A stretch of 64,000 nucleotides of DNA from Azospirillum sp. 412522 (GCF_019805165.1 NZ_RWIJ01000003.1:124001-188000), one strand, 5' to 3'; numbered from the stretch's first letter, positions 18,943 to 27,481 are shown. Notes: generated from the sequence alone by a model not told the origin. Numbers and translations are program-made.

Positions 18943-19652
18943 GGGTACACTCTTCCCGATTGTGATCTGAAATACGCATTAAGTTCTTTCTTATGTTTTG
19001 GTCCATTGATAATCGCGTATTTGAATCCAGAGATTATACATCTCTCAACTTCCTCGGAAGTTCCATGGTCATTTTCTGATATTCCTTCGATGTTACGTTC
19101 CGCTAAATAATCTATGATCCCACCTATGGGAAAATCTTCTTCTCTTTTTAGGAGGCCGAGATAATATCCACAAGCGAGATAAGCCTCCAATTCAAAAAAT
19201 GGGGAAATTCTTTTTTGATTTTCTAAGAATTGATAGACATGCCAGCATTCGTGAGACATTATTCCGAACAGTATCTGCGTGCTACTAGAGAATGATCTGA
19301 CTACATCGATATAACAATCAATACCAAAATGTATTATTCCTATTCCATTCTTCATTTCTGCGAAAACAATATCGGAATTATCGTTTTTCTCGATCTTGAC
19401 CACTGAATTAATTGCAAAATCTCTACTAACTAACTTGTTTATTGATTTAAGTATTTTTTCTCCCTCGTCTATATCCGCATATAGAACATCAAATTTCCTG
19501 TATGGCTTAGTAAGATTTATTGCAATTGGAAACAAGGTAAAAAGTAGAAATCGCCTGCTGACGTAATAATCGGGATTAATCTCAATGTTATTGCTGTGAT
19601 TTGTGTCCATGATTTTTCTTTTTCTAGTATATGTTCTTTGTAATTTTTTCAT
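18939..19652 (-). CDS. predicted zincin metallopeptidase-like protein
   Basis: A 237-residue protein not assigned to a known family. It carries a canonical zinc-binding HExxH at residues 134-138 (HECWH) in a hydrophobic helix (ILFGIMSHECWHVYQFL) and, sixteen residues later, ELEAYLA, which fits the downstream glutamate ligand of gluzincins; the spacing and ExEA pattern recall ImmA/IrrE-like and related small gluzincins. A hydrophobic stretch at about 34-47 (RRFLLFTLFPIAINL) could anchor or export it. The codon use is extremely AT-rich. The start at 19652 overlaps the preceding lipoprotein gene; an ATG at 19610 is an alternative. Protease activity is inferred from the motif only. Confidence 0.75.
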   Translation of the reverse strand: MKKLQRTYTRKRKIMDTNHSNNIEINPDYYVSRRFLLFTLFPIAINLTKPYRKFDVLYADIDEGEKILKSINKLVSRDFAINSVVKIEKNDNSDIVFAEMKNGIGIIHFGIDCYIDVVRSFSSSTQILFGIMSHECWHVYQFLENQKRISPFFELEAYLACGYYLGLLKREEDFPIGGIIDYLAERNIEGISENDHGTSEEVERCIISGFKYAIINGPKHKKELNAYFRSQSGRVYP

Positions 19653-20001
19653 TTCTACACTTTGACTCTGGAAATACGAAGCGATATTCTTGATCGGATG
19701 TAAGGGGAGCGATGACCGTTTGGCGATGTCTGTTTTTCACCGGGTCGGTGCATCTGGCGGCTATTGCCACTATCTGGAAGGAGGAATTATTGTCCGGAGT
19801 GAAGGAAAATTTTCGCCCTCGGCCGATCTCGACATTATCGATTTGATAGATCACGTCGTCTCTGTCTGATGACAGAAATATCTTATAGGGTCTTTTATCA
19901 AGAATTTTCATTTTATCGCCAATGCCGTCGGTGGCGCATGAGGCAGCCAGCATTGCCAACAGGAGGACAGGATGCCGCCAAACAAAATCGTGTTTTCTCA
20001 T
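19624..20001 (-). CDS. hypothetical lipoprotein
   Basis: A 125-residue protein with a basic N terminus, a hydrophobic segment and a lipobox-like LAASC at about residues 17-21, so it is probably lipidated and envelope-anchored. The mature part (ILDKRPYKIFLSSDRDDVIYQIDNVEIGRG) is not recognised; the YKIFLSSDRDDV... pattern looks like a small beta-sandwich. The ATG at 20001 was chosen over upstream ATGs because GAGG lies nine bases before it. It overlaps the start of the zincin gene by up to 29 bases. Confidence 0.68.
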   Translation of the reverse strand: MRKHDFVWRHPVLLLAMLAASCATDGIGDKMKILDKRPYKIFLSSDRDDVIYQIDNVEIGRGRKFSFTPDNNSSFQIVAIAARCTDPVKNRHRQTVIAPLTSDQEYRFVFPESKCRNEKITKNIY

Positions 20002-20041
20002 TATCCACATCCTCGCAAAATATAGCGGCATCCCGAAAATA

Positions 20042-20476
20042 TCAATCAATCCTTTTTATGTATACGTCTGCATGGGCCAATGTTGTGGTAAGCTCAAGCT
20101 TATATGTAACAACTGGTATGAATGGAATTATGTTGGTTGTCGTTTTCCATTTACTGTTTATCAATATTACATCTGGAATATCCATATCTTTAATTTGAGT
20201 GTTGATGCTTTGTTTTTTAGATTTTTCAGACGAAAACCTGGATTTGGCTGCCTCTTTGGCTTTTTCGATAAGCGATTTCCGTAGATCATAGATTGCAGCG
20301 TCGTCCCAGGCGAAAACCGTCTTTGAGTCGGTTAGCGTTATTGTGCCATCTTCATAGTTGGCAACGTCACTGTTCGGGAATGTGAAAAGATCCTGTGTCT
20401 CGATGCTGCCACTGGTAACACTGCAGGCTGCGCAAGAAAAAACAGCCGGGATGAGCATGGCGCGTGATATTCTCAT
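20042..20476 (-). CDS. hypothetical lipoprotein, paralogue of the upstream gene
   Basis: A 144-residue protein with a signal sequence ending in a lipobox-like CAAC (residue about 18). The mature part shares an ordered set of motifs with the lipoprotein at 20488-20898: F(T/A)(F/Y)PNS(D/N)V, then D(V/L)(I/L)(L/V)(I/V)N, then TTT and P(F/L)(I/L)P, so the two look like divergent paralogues. AAGGA lies nine bases before the ATG and overlaps the stop region of the neighbour. Function unknown. Confidence 0.72.
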   Translation of the reverse strand: MRISRAMLIPAVFSCAACSVTSGSIETQDLFTFPNSDVANYEDGTITLTDSKTVFAWDDAAIYDLRKSLIEKAKEAAKSRFSSEKSKKQSINTQIKDMDIPDVILINSKWKTTTNIIPFIPVVTYKLELTTTLAHADVYIKRID

Positions 20477-20487
20477 TTTTATTATCC

Positions 20488-20898
20488 TTATTTCTTGTAG
20501 TTTCTAATAAATTCATTTGTACCTTTGTCGTTTCTGACTTGGTTTCCGGAAACCATTTTTGCAGAAACGCCCTTGACGTTCAGGGTGGTGGTGTAAATTG
20601 GCAAAAGCGGAAACTGCGTCGTGGTCCAGTTGTAGACACCGTTCACAAGGAGATCGCCTTTGCTTTCCGCGAGAGCGTTGCGGACGGCCTCCTGCTCAAG
20701 GTCGGGGTTGGCTAGATCAGGAAGAAGAAACGACGTGGATGAAGCCTTCCCTTCGGCCAATGCGACTGGCACCACATTGCTGTTCGGATAGGCGAAGTGA
20801 CTCGCCGATCGTTCATAGGTGGAGGCAGGGCCGGCGCAAGCCGAGAGCAGTATGGCTCCAGCGGCAGCAATATAGACTTCGAATGATCTTTTGGGCAT
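20488..20898 (-). CDS. hypothetical lipoprotein, first gene of the AT-rich cluster
   Basis: A 136-residue protein with a signal peptide and a good lipobox (LLSAC, cysteine at about residue 21). The C-terminal part (GDLLVNGVYNWTTTQFPLLPIYTTTLNVKG) is shared in outline with the next gene. Its base composition is intermediate between the AT-rich cluster and the chromosome. The ATG at 20898 has GGAG nine bases upstream; the frame extends to 20937 without a better start. The promoter of the cluster should lie in 20899-21173. Confidence 0.72.
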   Translation of the reverse strand: MPKRSFEVYIAAAGAILLSACAGPASTYERSASHFAYPNSNVVPVALAEGKASSTSFLLPDLANPDLEQEAVRNALAESKGDLLVNGVYNWTTTQFPLLPIYTTTLNVKGVSAKMVSGNQVRNDKGTNEFIRNYKK

Positions 20899-21173
20899 CG
20901 CTAAAATCTCCGGTGATACTCCCTTTGGAAATATCACAGATGGAATTAGCGATAATCAACAACTATTAATTCATACAATTGGATGTTTATTCTCCGACTG
21001 CGCCGTCTACAGTATTAGTTATGGAAGAGTTTGCATGATCGTCAATCGGAAGAGCTGGAAGCCCATTTTGTCTTGACGGCTGGAGTGAGAGGCCCGGCGA
21101 GCGCAAGATCCTTGGTTTGCCCAGGCATCCCTGTCTGTGCCCGCCAACCCTGCCCATCGTGCATCGCGCGCTC

Positions 21174-23021
21174 ATGTCTGCTATGGCTGTGTCCCCGTCC
21201 TCCTCACCGGACAGCAGCAGTGCCATGATCGAGTCCGTCGCCTTCCTCAACGTCGCCAATTCCCTGTCCGGCAAGCGCTGGCAGGCGCGGCCCTGCGACG
21301 AGCGGCAGGTGCAGGCGCTGACCCAGGGGCGCGGGCTGCCGGAGATCGTCGGCCGGGTACTGGCCGCCCGCGGTGTCACCGACGAGACCTGTGATACCTT
21401 CCTGAATCCGACGCTGAAGGCTCTGCTGCCCGACCCGTCCCGTTTCCGCGATATGGACCCGGCTGCCGAGCGCATCGCGCGGGCGATCCGCGACGGCGAG
21501 CCGGTGGCGGTCTTCGGCGATTACGACGTCGACGGCGCAACCTCGGCGGCGTTGCTGCGTCGCTTCTTCCGATCGCTCGGCGCCGACATCCGCGTCTATG
21601 TCCCCGACCGCATCAAGGAGGGCTACGGCCCCAACGCCGCGGCTCTGCTGCGCCTGAAAGGGGAGGGGGTGCGGCTGGTGGTGACCGTTGATTGCGGCAT
21701 CTCCGCCTTCGCGGCGCTGGAGGCGGCGGCCGGGGCCGGGCTTGATGTCGTCGTGCTCGACCACCATGCCGCCGAACCGCGCCTGCCCCCCGCCGTCGCC
21801 CTGGTCAACCCCAACCGGCTGGACGAGGACGGCGCCTACCGCACGCTCTGCGCCGCCGGCGTCACCTTCATCACCATCGTCGCCGTCAACCGCGCACTGC
21901 GGACAACCGGCTTCTACCGCGACCGGCCGGAACCCAACCTGATGGAATGGCTCGACATCGTGGCGCTCGGCACGGTGTGCGACGTGGTGCCCTTGACCGG
22001 GCTGAACCGCGCGCTGGTGGCGCAGGGGCTGAAAGTGATGGCGCGGCGCGGCAATCCCGGCCTCGCCGCCCTGTCCGACGTGGCGGGGGTGAAGGAGAAG
22101 CCGGACGCCTACCATGCCGGCTACGTCCTCGGCCCGCGCGTCAATGCCGGCGGCCGGGTGGGAGCGTCCGACCTCGGCGCCCGCCTGCTTTCCACCGACG
22201 ATCCCGTCGAGGCGATGGAACTGGCCCAGCGGCTGGAGGGCCACAACGCCGAACGCCGCACCATCGAGCAGGCGGTTCTCGACGAGGCGCTGGAACGCGT
22301 CGCCGCCGAGGCCGGGCGCGAGACCGATCTGGTCTTCGTCACCGGCGCCGGCTGGCACCCCGGCGTCATCGGCATCGTCGCCGCCCGCCTGAAGGAGCGT
22401 TACAGCCGTCCGGCCTGCGTCGTCGCCCTGGAGGAAGCCGCCGACGGGACCGTCATCGGCAAGGCGTCCGGCCGCTCCGTCCGCGGCGTCGATCTCGGCG
22501 CCGCGGTGATCGCCGCCCGCCAGGAGGGATTGCTGCTGGCCGGCGGCGGCCACCGCATGGCGGCCGGCTTCACCGTGGCCGGCGACAGGATCGATGCGCT
22601 GCGCGATTTCCTGCACGGCCGCATCTCCGAACAGGTGGCATCCGCCCCGCTGGTGCCGACGCTGGAACTCGATGGCGCCCTGTCGGTCGGCGGCGCCAGC
22701 GTGGGGCTGGTGACCATGCTCGACAAGCTCGGCCCCTACGGCACCGGCAACTCCGAGCCGCGCTTCGCCATCGCCGACGCCCGTGTCGTGCGTGCCGACG
22801 TGGTGGGCGCCAACCATGTCCGCTGCATCCTGCAAGGCAACGACGGCGCCCGGCTGAAGGCCATCGCCTTCCGCGCGCTGGACAACGACATGGGCCAGGC
22901 TCTGCTGACCGGCCGTGGCACCCCCTTCCACCTTGCCGGTGTGCTGCGGATCGACCGCTGGAACGGCTCGGAAGGCGTCCAACTGCTGATCGACGATGCG
23001 GCGCCTGCGCGGTCGGCCTGA
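21174..23021 (+). CDS. recJ: single-stranded-DNA-specific 5'-3' exonuclease RecJ
   Basis: A 615-residue DHH-family nuclease used in recombination and mismatch repair. The catalytic motifs are clear: VFGDYDVDGATSAALL (motif I, about residue 115), VDCGIS, VVLDHH (the DHH motif) and, in the second domain, RVNAGGRVG and the DHHA1 region GWHPGVIGIVAARL with GKASGRSVRGVDLG. The start is uncertain: ATGs at 21174, 21183 and 21225 are in frame, none with a strong ribosome-binding site; the conserved family N terminus (FLNVANSLSGKRW) begins at 21240, so 21225 is possible. Confidence 0.93.
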   Translation: MSAMAVSPSSSPDSSSAMIESVAFLNVANSLSGKRWQARPCDERQVQALTQGRGLPEIVGRVLAARGVTDETCDTFLNPTLKALLPDPSRFRDMDPAAERIARAIRDGEPVAVFGDYDVDGATSAALLRRFFRSLGADIRVYVPDRIKEGYGPNAAALLRLKGEGVRLVVTVDCGISAFAALEAAAGAGLDVVVLDHHAAEPRLPPAVALVNPNRLDEDGAYRTLCAAGVTFITIVAVNRALRTTGFYRDRPEPNLMEWLDIVALGTVCDVVPLTGLNRALVAQGLKVMARRGNPGLAALSDVAGVKEKPDAYHAGYVLGPRVNAGGRVGASDLGARLLSTDDPVEAMELAQRLEGHNAERRTIEQAVLDEALERVAAEAGRETDLVFVTGAGWHPGVIGIVAARLKERYSRPACVVALEEAADGTVIGKASGRSVRGVDLGAAVIAARQEGLLLAGGGHRMAAGFTVAGDRIDALRDFLHGRISEQVASAPLVPTLELDGALSVGGASVGLVTMLDKLGPYGTGNSEPRFAIADARVVRADVVGANHVRCILQGNDGARLKAIAFRALDNDMGQALLTGRGTPFHLAGVLRIDRWNGSEGVQLLIDDAAPARSA

Positions 23022-23096
23022 GGGCTCCTGGGGGGAGAGAGGCTGTGATCGTCTCCCGTCACGTTCCATCAACCGATTGAAATGTCCATCACTTCC

Positions 23097-23181
23097 CGTC
23101 ATCCCCGCGAAGGCGGGGATCCAGGAAGCTCCACAAATAAGACGGGGAGTCGGTTGGATTCCCGCCTTCGCGGGAATGACG
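23097..23181. repeat. 85-bp element with 27-bp terminal inverted repeats (GTCATTCCCGCG family)
   Basis: CGTCATCCCCGCGAAGGCGG at the left and its near complement at the right (25 of 27 positions pair) enclose about 30 bases. The sequence belongs to the widespread GTCAT(T/C)CCCGCG(A)AGGCGGG palindromic repeats found between bacterial genes; it is a different family from the CCCTCTCCCG repeats in this window. Confidence 0.8.
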
Positions 23182-23255
23182 GCCCGTCAAACTCTCCATT
23201 CCGATACGTCATCCAAAGTCGGTGTTTTTGACAGCCATTGCCTCTTGCGCGCAAA

Positions 23256-23305
23256 AAGTATCGGAGGATGCGAAAAAGCGCTTGCGCATCCCGCCTCCGA
23301 TCTTT
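23256..23305. repeat. imperfect hairpin upstream of tRNA-Glu
   Basis: AAGTATCGGAGG-ATGCG pairs with CGCAT-(CCCG bulge)-CCTCCGATCTTT. It ends 25 bases before the tRNA. It may be a terminator remnant, a processing signal or a small palindromic repeat. Confidence 0.45.
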
Positions 23306-23329
23306 AGAAAGCGCGTCACCGCGAACGAC

Positions 23330-23405
<76 letters not shown>

Positions 23406-23433
23406 CCTTCCTTAAGGTGCGCGACAAGCTTAG

Positions 23434-23465
23434 AAGGCCCGGCTGAACAGCCGGGCCTTTTGCTT
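23434..23465 (+). terminator. terminator after tRNA-Glu
   Basis: AAGGCCCGGCT-GAAC-AGCCGGGCCTT is an 11-base-pair stem followed by TTGCTTTTG. Confidence 0.88.
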
Positions 23466-23548
23466 TTGCTGACTTTTTTGCCGGCCGGTTGCCAGCCGTG
23501 CCGATTTCGACCAGTTTTCTCCTTCCGGCCGCAGCAGAGCTGACCGCT

Positions 23549-24574
23549 ATGACCGCCCCTACACCCGTTGCCGCCATCCCCCTCAGCGTCGCCCCGATGA
23601 TGGACTGGACCGACCGGCATTGCCGGTACTTCCACCGTCTGCTGTCGCGCTCGACCCTGCTCTACACCGAGATGGTGACGACCGGCGCCGTGCTGCATGG
23701 CGACCGCGAACGGCTGCTCGGCTTCGACGCGGCGGAACATCCGGTGGCGCTGCAGCTCGGCGGCTCCGATCCGGCGGATCTCGCCGCCTGCGCCCGCATC
23801 GCCGAGGAGTGGGGATACGACGAGGTGAACCTGAACGTCGGCTGCCCGAGCGACCGTGTGCAGTCCGGCCGCTTTGGCGCCTGCCTGATGGCGGAGCCCG
23901 ATCTGGTCGCCCGGCTGGTCGGTGCCATGCGCGAGGCGGTGTCGATCCCCGTCACCGTCAAGTCGCGCATCGCCATCGACGAGATGGAGGAATGGCCGAC
24001 GCTCGACCATTTCATCCGCACCGTCTCCGCCGCCGGCTGCACCCACTTCATCGTCCATGCCCGCAAGGCCTGGCTGAAGGGGCTGAGCCCCAAGGAGAAC
24101 CGGGACGTCCCGCCGCTGCGCTACGACCTCGTCCACCGGCTGAAGGCGGAATACCCGCAGCTGACCATCGCCATCAACGGCGGCATCCGCACGCTGGACG
24201 AGGCGCAGGATCACCTCGGCAAGGTCGACAGCGTGATGATCGGCCGCGCCGCCTACGAGACCCCCTATCTGCTGGCAGACGCCGACCGCCGCCTGATGGG
24301 CGGGCAGCCCGGTCCCGACCGCCATGCGGTAATCGAGGCGATGCTACCCTACATCGAGGCGCGCAGGGCGCGCGGCACGCCGCTGTCCTCGATCACCCGC
24401 CACATGCTGGGCCTGTTCCAGGGGCTGCCCGGCGCCCGCGCCTATCGCCGCCACATCGCCGAGAACGCCCACCGTCCCGGTGCCGGACCGGAGGTGCTGG
24501 AACGCGCCGCATCGCTGGTGCGCCGGCGTGGAGCCGACGAAGCGGTTGACGAGGCGGTCGGGGAGGCGGCGTAA
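23549..24574 (+). CDS. dusA: tRNA-dihydrouridine synthase A
   Basis: A 341-residue FMN enzyme that reduces U20/U20a in tRNA D-loops. The TIM-barrel motifs are present: SVAPMMDWTDRHCR at the N terminus, LQLGGSDP, the catalytic-cysteine segment NLNVGCPSDRVQSGRFGACLM, and HARKAWLKGLSPKENR typical of DusA rather than DusB/C, then INGGIRTLDEA and MIGRAAYETPYL. The ATG at 23549 is chosen because similarity starts right after; a GTG at 23489 is in frame but near the terminator of tRNA-Glu. Confidence 0.93.
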   Translation: MTAPTPVAAIPLSVAPMMDWTDRHCRYFHRLLSRSTLLYTEMVTTGAVLHGDRERLLGFDAAEHPVALQLGGSDPADLAACARIAEEWGYDEVNLNVGCPSDRVQSGRFGACLMAEPDLVARLVGAMREAVSIPVTVKSRIAIDEMEEWPTLDHFIRTVSAAGCTHFIVHARKAWLKGLSPKENRDVPPLRYDLVHRLKAEYPQLTIAINGGIRTLDEAQDHLGKVDSVMIGRAAYETPYLLADADRRLMGGQPGPDRHAVIEAMLPYIEARRARGTPLSSITRHMLGLFQGLPGARAYRRHIAENAHRPGAGPEVLERAASLVRRRGADEAVDEAVGEAA

Positions 24575-24582
24575 GGCCCAAT

Positions 24583-24648
24583 GCGCGGATGGAACGTTGA
24601 ACAGCACCCGGAAAACCGTTTCACGGCGTTCCAAACGTTCCATCGCTG
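24583..24648 (+). repeat. copy 1 of a 66-bp dispersed repeat
   Basis: The segment begins GCGCGGATGGAACGTTGAAC and continues with AAAACCGTTTCA, CGTTCCAAACG and CCATCGCTG. The complement of 33680-33744 matches in the same order (about 80% identity, one single-base gap). It starts eight bases after the dusA stop codon. No coding potential is evident. Confidence 0.7.
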
Positions 24649-24759
24649 TTCACGAGGCCGGCCCCAACCGGACGGAATAGGCGCCGTGCGTCCCGCACCG
24701 CTTGCGTGCGGGCGGGGTCCTCGCTAACTATGCCCACTTCATCGGACGGAGTGTAAGCG

Positions 24760-26181
24760 GTGCGGTACGTCAGCACGCGGGGCACGGCCCCGGTCCTGGG
24801 TTTTGAAGACGTCCTCCTGGCCGGGCTGGCGCGTGACGGCGGCCTCTATGTGCCGGAGAGCTGGCCGCAGTTCACGGCCGACGACATCCGCGCGATGCGC
24901 GGGCTGCCCTACAGCGAGATCGCCGTCCGGGTGATGCTGCCCTTCCTGGGCGGCTCGATCGCCGAGGACGAGTTCCGCGCCATCGTCCGCGACGCCTATG
25001 CCAGCTTCGACCATGCCGCGGTGACCCCGCTGGTGCAGGTCGATCCCACCACCTGGGTGCTGGAGCTGTTCCACGGCCCGACTCTGGCCTTCAAGGACGT
25101 GGCGCTGCAGTTGCTCGGCCGCCTGTTCGACCATGTGCTGGCCAAGCGCGGGCAGCGGGTGACCATCGTCGGCGCCACCTCCGGCGACACCGGTTCGGCC
25201 GCCATCGAGGCCTGCCGCGACCGCCGGAACGTCGACATCTTCATCCTGCATCCCAAGGGTCGCACGTCCGAAGTGCAGCGCCGGCAGATGACCAGCGTGC
25301 TGTCGTCCAACGTCCACAACATCGCGCTGGACGGCACCTTCGACGATTGCCAGGACCTCGTGAAGGCGATGTTCAACGACGGCGCCTTCCGCGACCGGAT
25401 GGGGCTGTCGGCGGTGAACTCGATCAACTGGGCCCGCATCATGGCCCAGATCGTCTATTACTTCACCGCCGCGGTGGCGCTCGGCGCCCCGGACCGCAAG
25501 CTCGCTTTCACCGTGCCGACCGGCAATTTCGGCAACGTCTATGCCGCCTACGGCGCCCGCGCCATGGGGCTGCCGGTGGAGACGCTGGTGGTCGGCTCCA
25601 ACAGCAACGACATCCTGGCGCGCTTTTTCGCCAGCGGGAGCATGGTCGCGGCGCCCGTCGTGCCTACCTTGTCTCCCAGCATGGACATCCAGATCTCCTC
25701 CAACTTCGAACGGCTGCTGTTCGACCTGCTCGACCGCGACGGCACCGCGGTGACGGAGGCGCTGAACCGCTTCCGCGCCGAGGGCAAGTTTACGGTGACG
25801 GACGCGCAGCTCGCCCGCGCGCTGGCCATCTTCTCCGGCCACCGGGTGGACGAGGCCGCCACCATGGCGACCATCGCCGACGTCTGGAAGGACAGCCTCT
25901 ATCTGCTCGACCCGCACACGGCGGTCGGCATCGGTGCCGCCAAGGCCGCGGCCGCGGCCGGCCGGGTCGATCCGACGGTCGCGATGGTGGTTCTCGCCAC
26001 CGCCCATCCCGCCAAGTTCCCCGACGCGGTGGAAAAGGCGACCGGCCGCCGGCCGGACCTGCCGCCGCGCCTGTCCGATCTTTATGTGCGCGAGGAGCGC
26101 CTGTCCGACCTGCCGAACGATCTGAAGGCAGTGCAGGATTTCGTCATCGCGCGCGCCCGCGCCGCCCAGGAGGCCGCATGA
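24760..26181 (+). CDS. thrC: threonine synthase
   Basis: A 473-residue PLP enzyme that converts O-phosphohomoserine to threonine, of the longer (yeast/proteobacterial, fold-type II) class. The N-terminal YVSTRG and FHGPTLAFKDVALQ segments are present; the lysine of AFKDVA is the expected PLP Schiff-base residue (about 112), and GATSGDTGSAA binds the cofactor phosphate. The start is GTG at 24760, with GGAG eight bases upstream. Its stop overlaps the start of the M16 peptidase gene (ATGA), a gene pair common in alphaproteobacteria. Confidence 0.95.
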   Translation: MRYVSTRGTAPVLGFEDVLLAGLARDGGLYVPESWPQFTADDIRAMRGLPYSEIAVRVMLPFLGGSIAEDEFRAIVRDAYASFDHAAVTPLVQVDPTTWVLELFHGPTLAFKDVALQLLGRLFDHVLAKRGQRVTIVGATSGDTGSAAIEACRDRRNVDIFILHPKGRTSEVQRRQMTSVLSSNVHNIALDGTFDDCQDLVKAMFNDGAFRDRMGLSAVNSINWARIMAQIVYYFTAAVALGAPDRKLAFTVPTGNFGNVYAAYGARAMGLPVETLVVGSNSNDILARFFASGSMVAAPVVPTLSPSMDIQISSNFERLLFDLLDRDGTAVTEALNRFRAEGKFTVTDAQLARALAIFSGHRVDEAATMATIADVWKDSLYLLDPHTAVGIGAAKAAAAAGRVDPTVAMVVLATAHPAKFPDAVEKATGRRPDLPPRLSDLYVREERLSDLPNDLKAVQDFVIARARAAQEAA

Positions 26182-27437
26182 GTTCCATTCGTGTGACGAC
26201 GTTGCCCAACGGGCTTCGCGTCGCGACCGACACCATGCCCGACGTGCAGTCCGTTTCGCTCGGCTGCTGGGTCGGGGTTGGCACCCGCAACGAGGCGGCG
26301 AGCGTCAACGGCGTCGCTCACCTCGTCGAGCATATGCTGTTCAAGGGCACCCGGCGCCGTTCGGCCTTCCGCATCTCCGAGGAGATCGAGAATGTCGGCG
26401 GCCAGCTGAACGCCTACACCACCCGCGAGCAGACCGCCTATTACGCCAAGGTCCTGCACGAGGATGCGCCGCTGGCGCTCGACATCCTCTCCGACATGAT
26501 CCAGCACTCGACGCTGGACGCCGAGGAGCTGGTGCGCGAACGCACGGTGGTGCTGCAGGAGATCGGCCAGAGCGCCGACACGCCCGACGACATCATCTTC
26601 GACCATTTCCAGTCCACCGCCTATCCAGGCCAGGCCATCGGCCGGCCTGTGCTGGGTTCGGCCGAGATCGTCGGGGCTCTGCCGCGCGAAGCGCTGGTCG
26701 ACTATATCGCCGGCCATTACGGCGCTCCTGGCATGGTGCTGAGCGCCGCCGGCCGGATTGAGCATGACCGCATGGTCGATCTCGCGATGAAGGCCTTCGG
26801 CGACCTGCCGAGCGGCGCGCCGCCCAAGCCGGAGACCGCCCGCTACACCGGCGGCGACTTCCGCGAGGACCGCGACCTGGAGCAGATGCACCTCGTGCTC
26901 GGCTTCGACGGGGTGGGGGTGCACGACCCCGACTTCTACGCCCATTCTGTGCTTTCCACCCTGCTGGGCGGCGGCATGTCGTCCCGCCTGTTCCAGGAGG
27001 TGCGGGAGAAGCGCGGGCTGGTCTATTCCATCTACACTTTCACCGGCGGCTATCATGACGGCGGCCTGTTCGGCGTCTATGCCGGCACCGGCGAGGACGA
27101 GGTGGCGGAGCTGGTCCCCGTCGTCTGCGACGAGATCGCCAAGGTCGGCGCCGACGTCACCGAGGACGAGGTCGCCCGCGCCCGCGCCCAGTTGAAGGCC
27201 GGCACGCTTATGGCGCTGGAAAGCACCATGTCGCGCTGCGAGCAGCTGGGCCAGCAGGTCCTGATCTATGACCGTCCGGTTCCGGTGGACGAGATCGTGG
27301 CGAAGATCGACGGCGTCGATCGTGACGCCGTGGTCAAGGCCGCCACCCGCCTGCGCGCCAGCCGTCCGACCGTCGCCGCCCTTGGCCCGATCGCCAAGCT
27401 TGAAAGCTACGACCGCATCGCGGAGCGTCTCGCCTGA
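26178..27437 (+). CDS. M16-family zinc peptidase (mitochondrial-processing-peptidase-like)
   Basis: A 419-residue insulinase-family protein. The inverted zinc motif HxxEH is present as HLVEH (about residues 49-53) with the downstream glutamate in ERTVVLQEI, so it should be catalytically active. The C-terminal M16 domain includes GGGMSSRLFQEVREKRGLVYSIY. It resembles the beta subunit of mitochondrial processing peptidase and its bacterial relatives; there is no export signal, so it probably acts in the cytoplasm on peptides. AGGAGG stands just before the ATG that overlaps thrC. Confidence 0.92.
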   Translation: MSSIRVTTLPNGLRVATDTMPDVQSVSLGCWVGVGTRNEAASVNGVAHLVEHMLFKGTRRRSAFRISEEIENVGGQLNAYTTREQTAYYAKVLHEDAPLALDILSDMIQHSTLDAEELVRERTVVLQEIGQSADTPDDIIFDHFQSTAYPGQAIGRPVLGSAEIVGALPREALVDYIAGHYGAPGMVLSAAGRIEHDRMVDLAMKAFGDLPSGAPPKPETARYTGGDFREDRDLEQMHLVLGFDGVGVHDPDFYAHSVLSTLLGGGMSSRLFQEVREKRGLVYSIYTFTGGYHDGGLFGVYAGTGEDEVAELVPVVCDEIAKVGADVTEDEVARARAQLKAGTLMALESTMSRCEQLGQQVLIYDRPVPVDEIVAKIDGVDRDAVVKAATRLRASRPTVAALGPIAKLESYDRIAERLA

Positions 27438-27481
27438 CGATGAAGACGGTGGTCGCTTTCCCCTTCCCCCCGCGGTTTTCC

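Larger units (their letters stand above)
18097..20898 (-). other. AT-rich six-gene cluster, probably acquired
   Basis: Base composition drops sharply relative to both neighbours and codon use shifts to A/T-ending codons, most of all in 18.9-20.5 kb. Six minus-strand genes are tightly packed, with one ATGA overlap and short gaps, which suggests one operon transcribed from about 20.9 kb leftwards. Products: three lipoproteins, a predicted zincin, a small membrane protein and a secreted protein. No integrase, transposase, direct repeat or tRNA was found at the edges. Confidence 0.75.

Noticed and set aside
18097..20937. AT-rich island considered as a prophage or integrative element
   Set aside because: No integrase, phage structural gene, transposase or direct repeats were found, and the nearest tRNA is more than 2 kb away.
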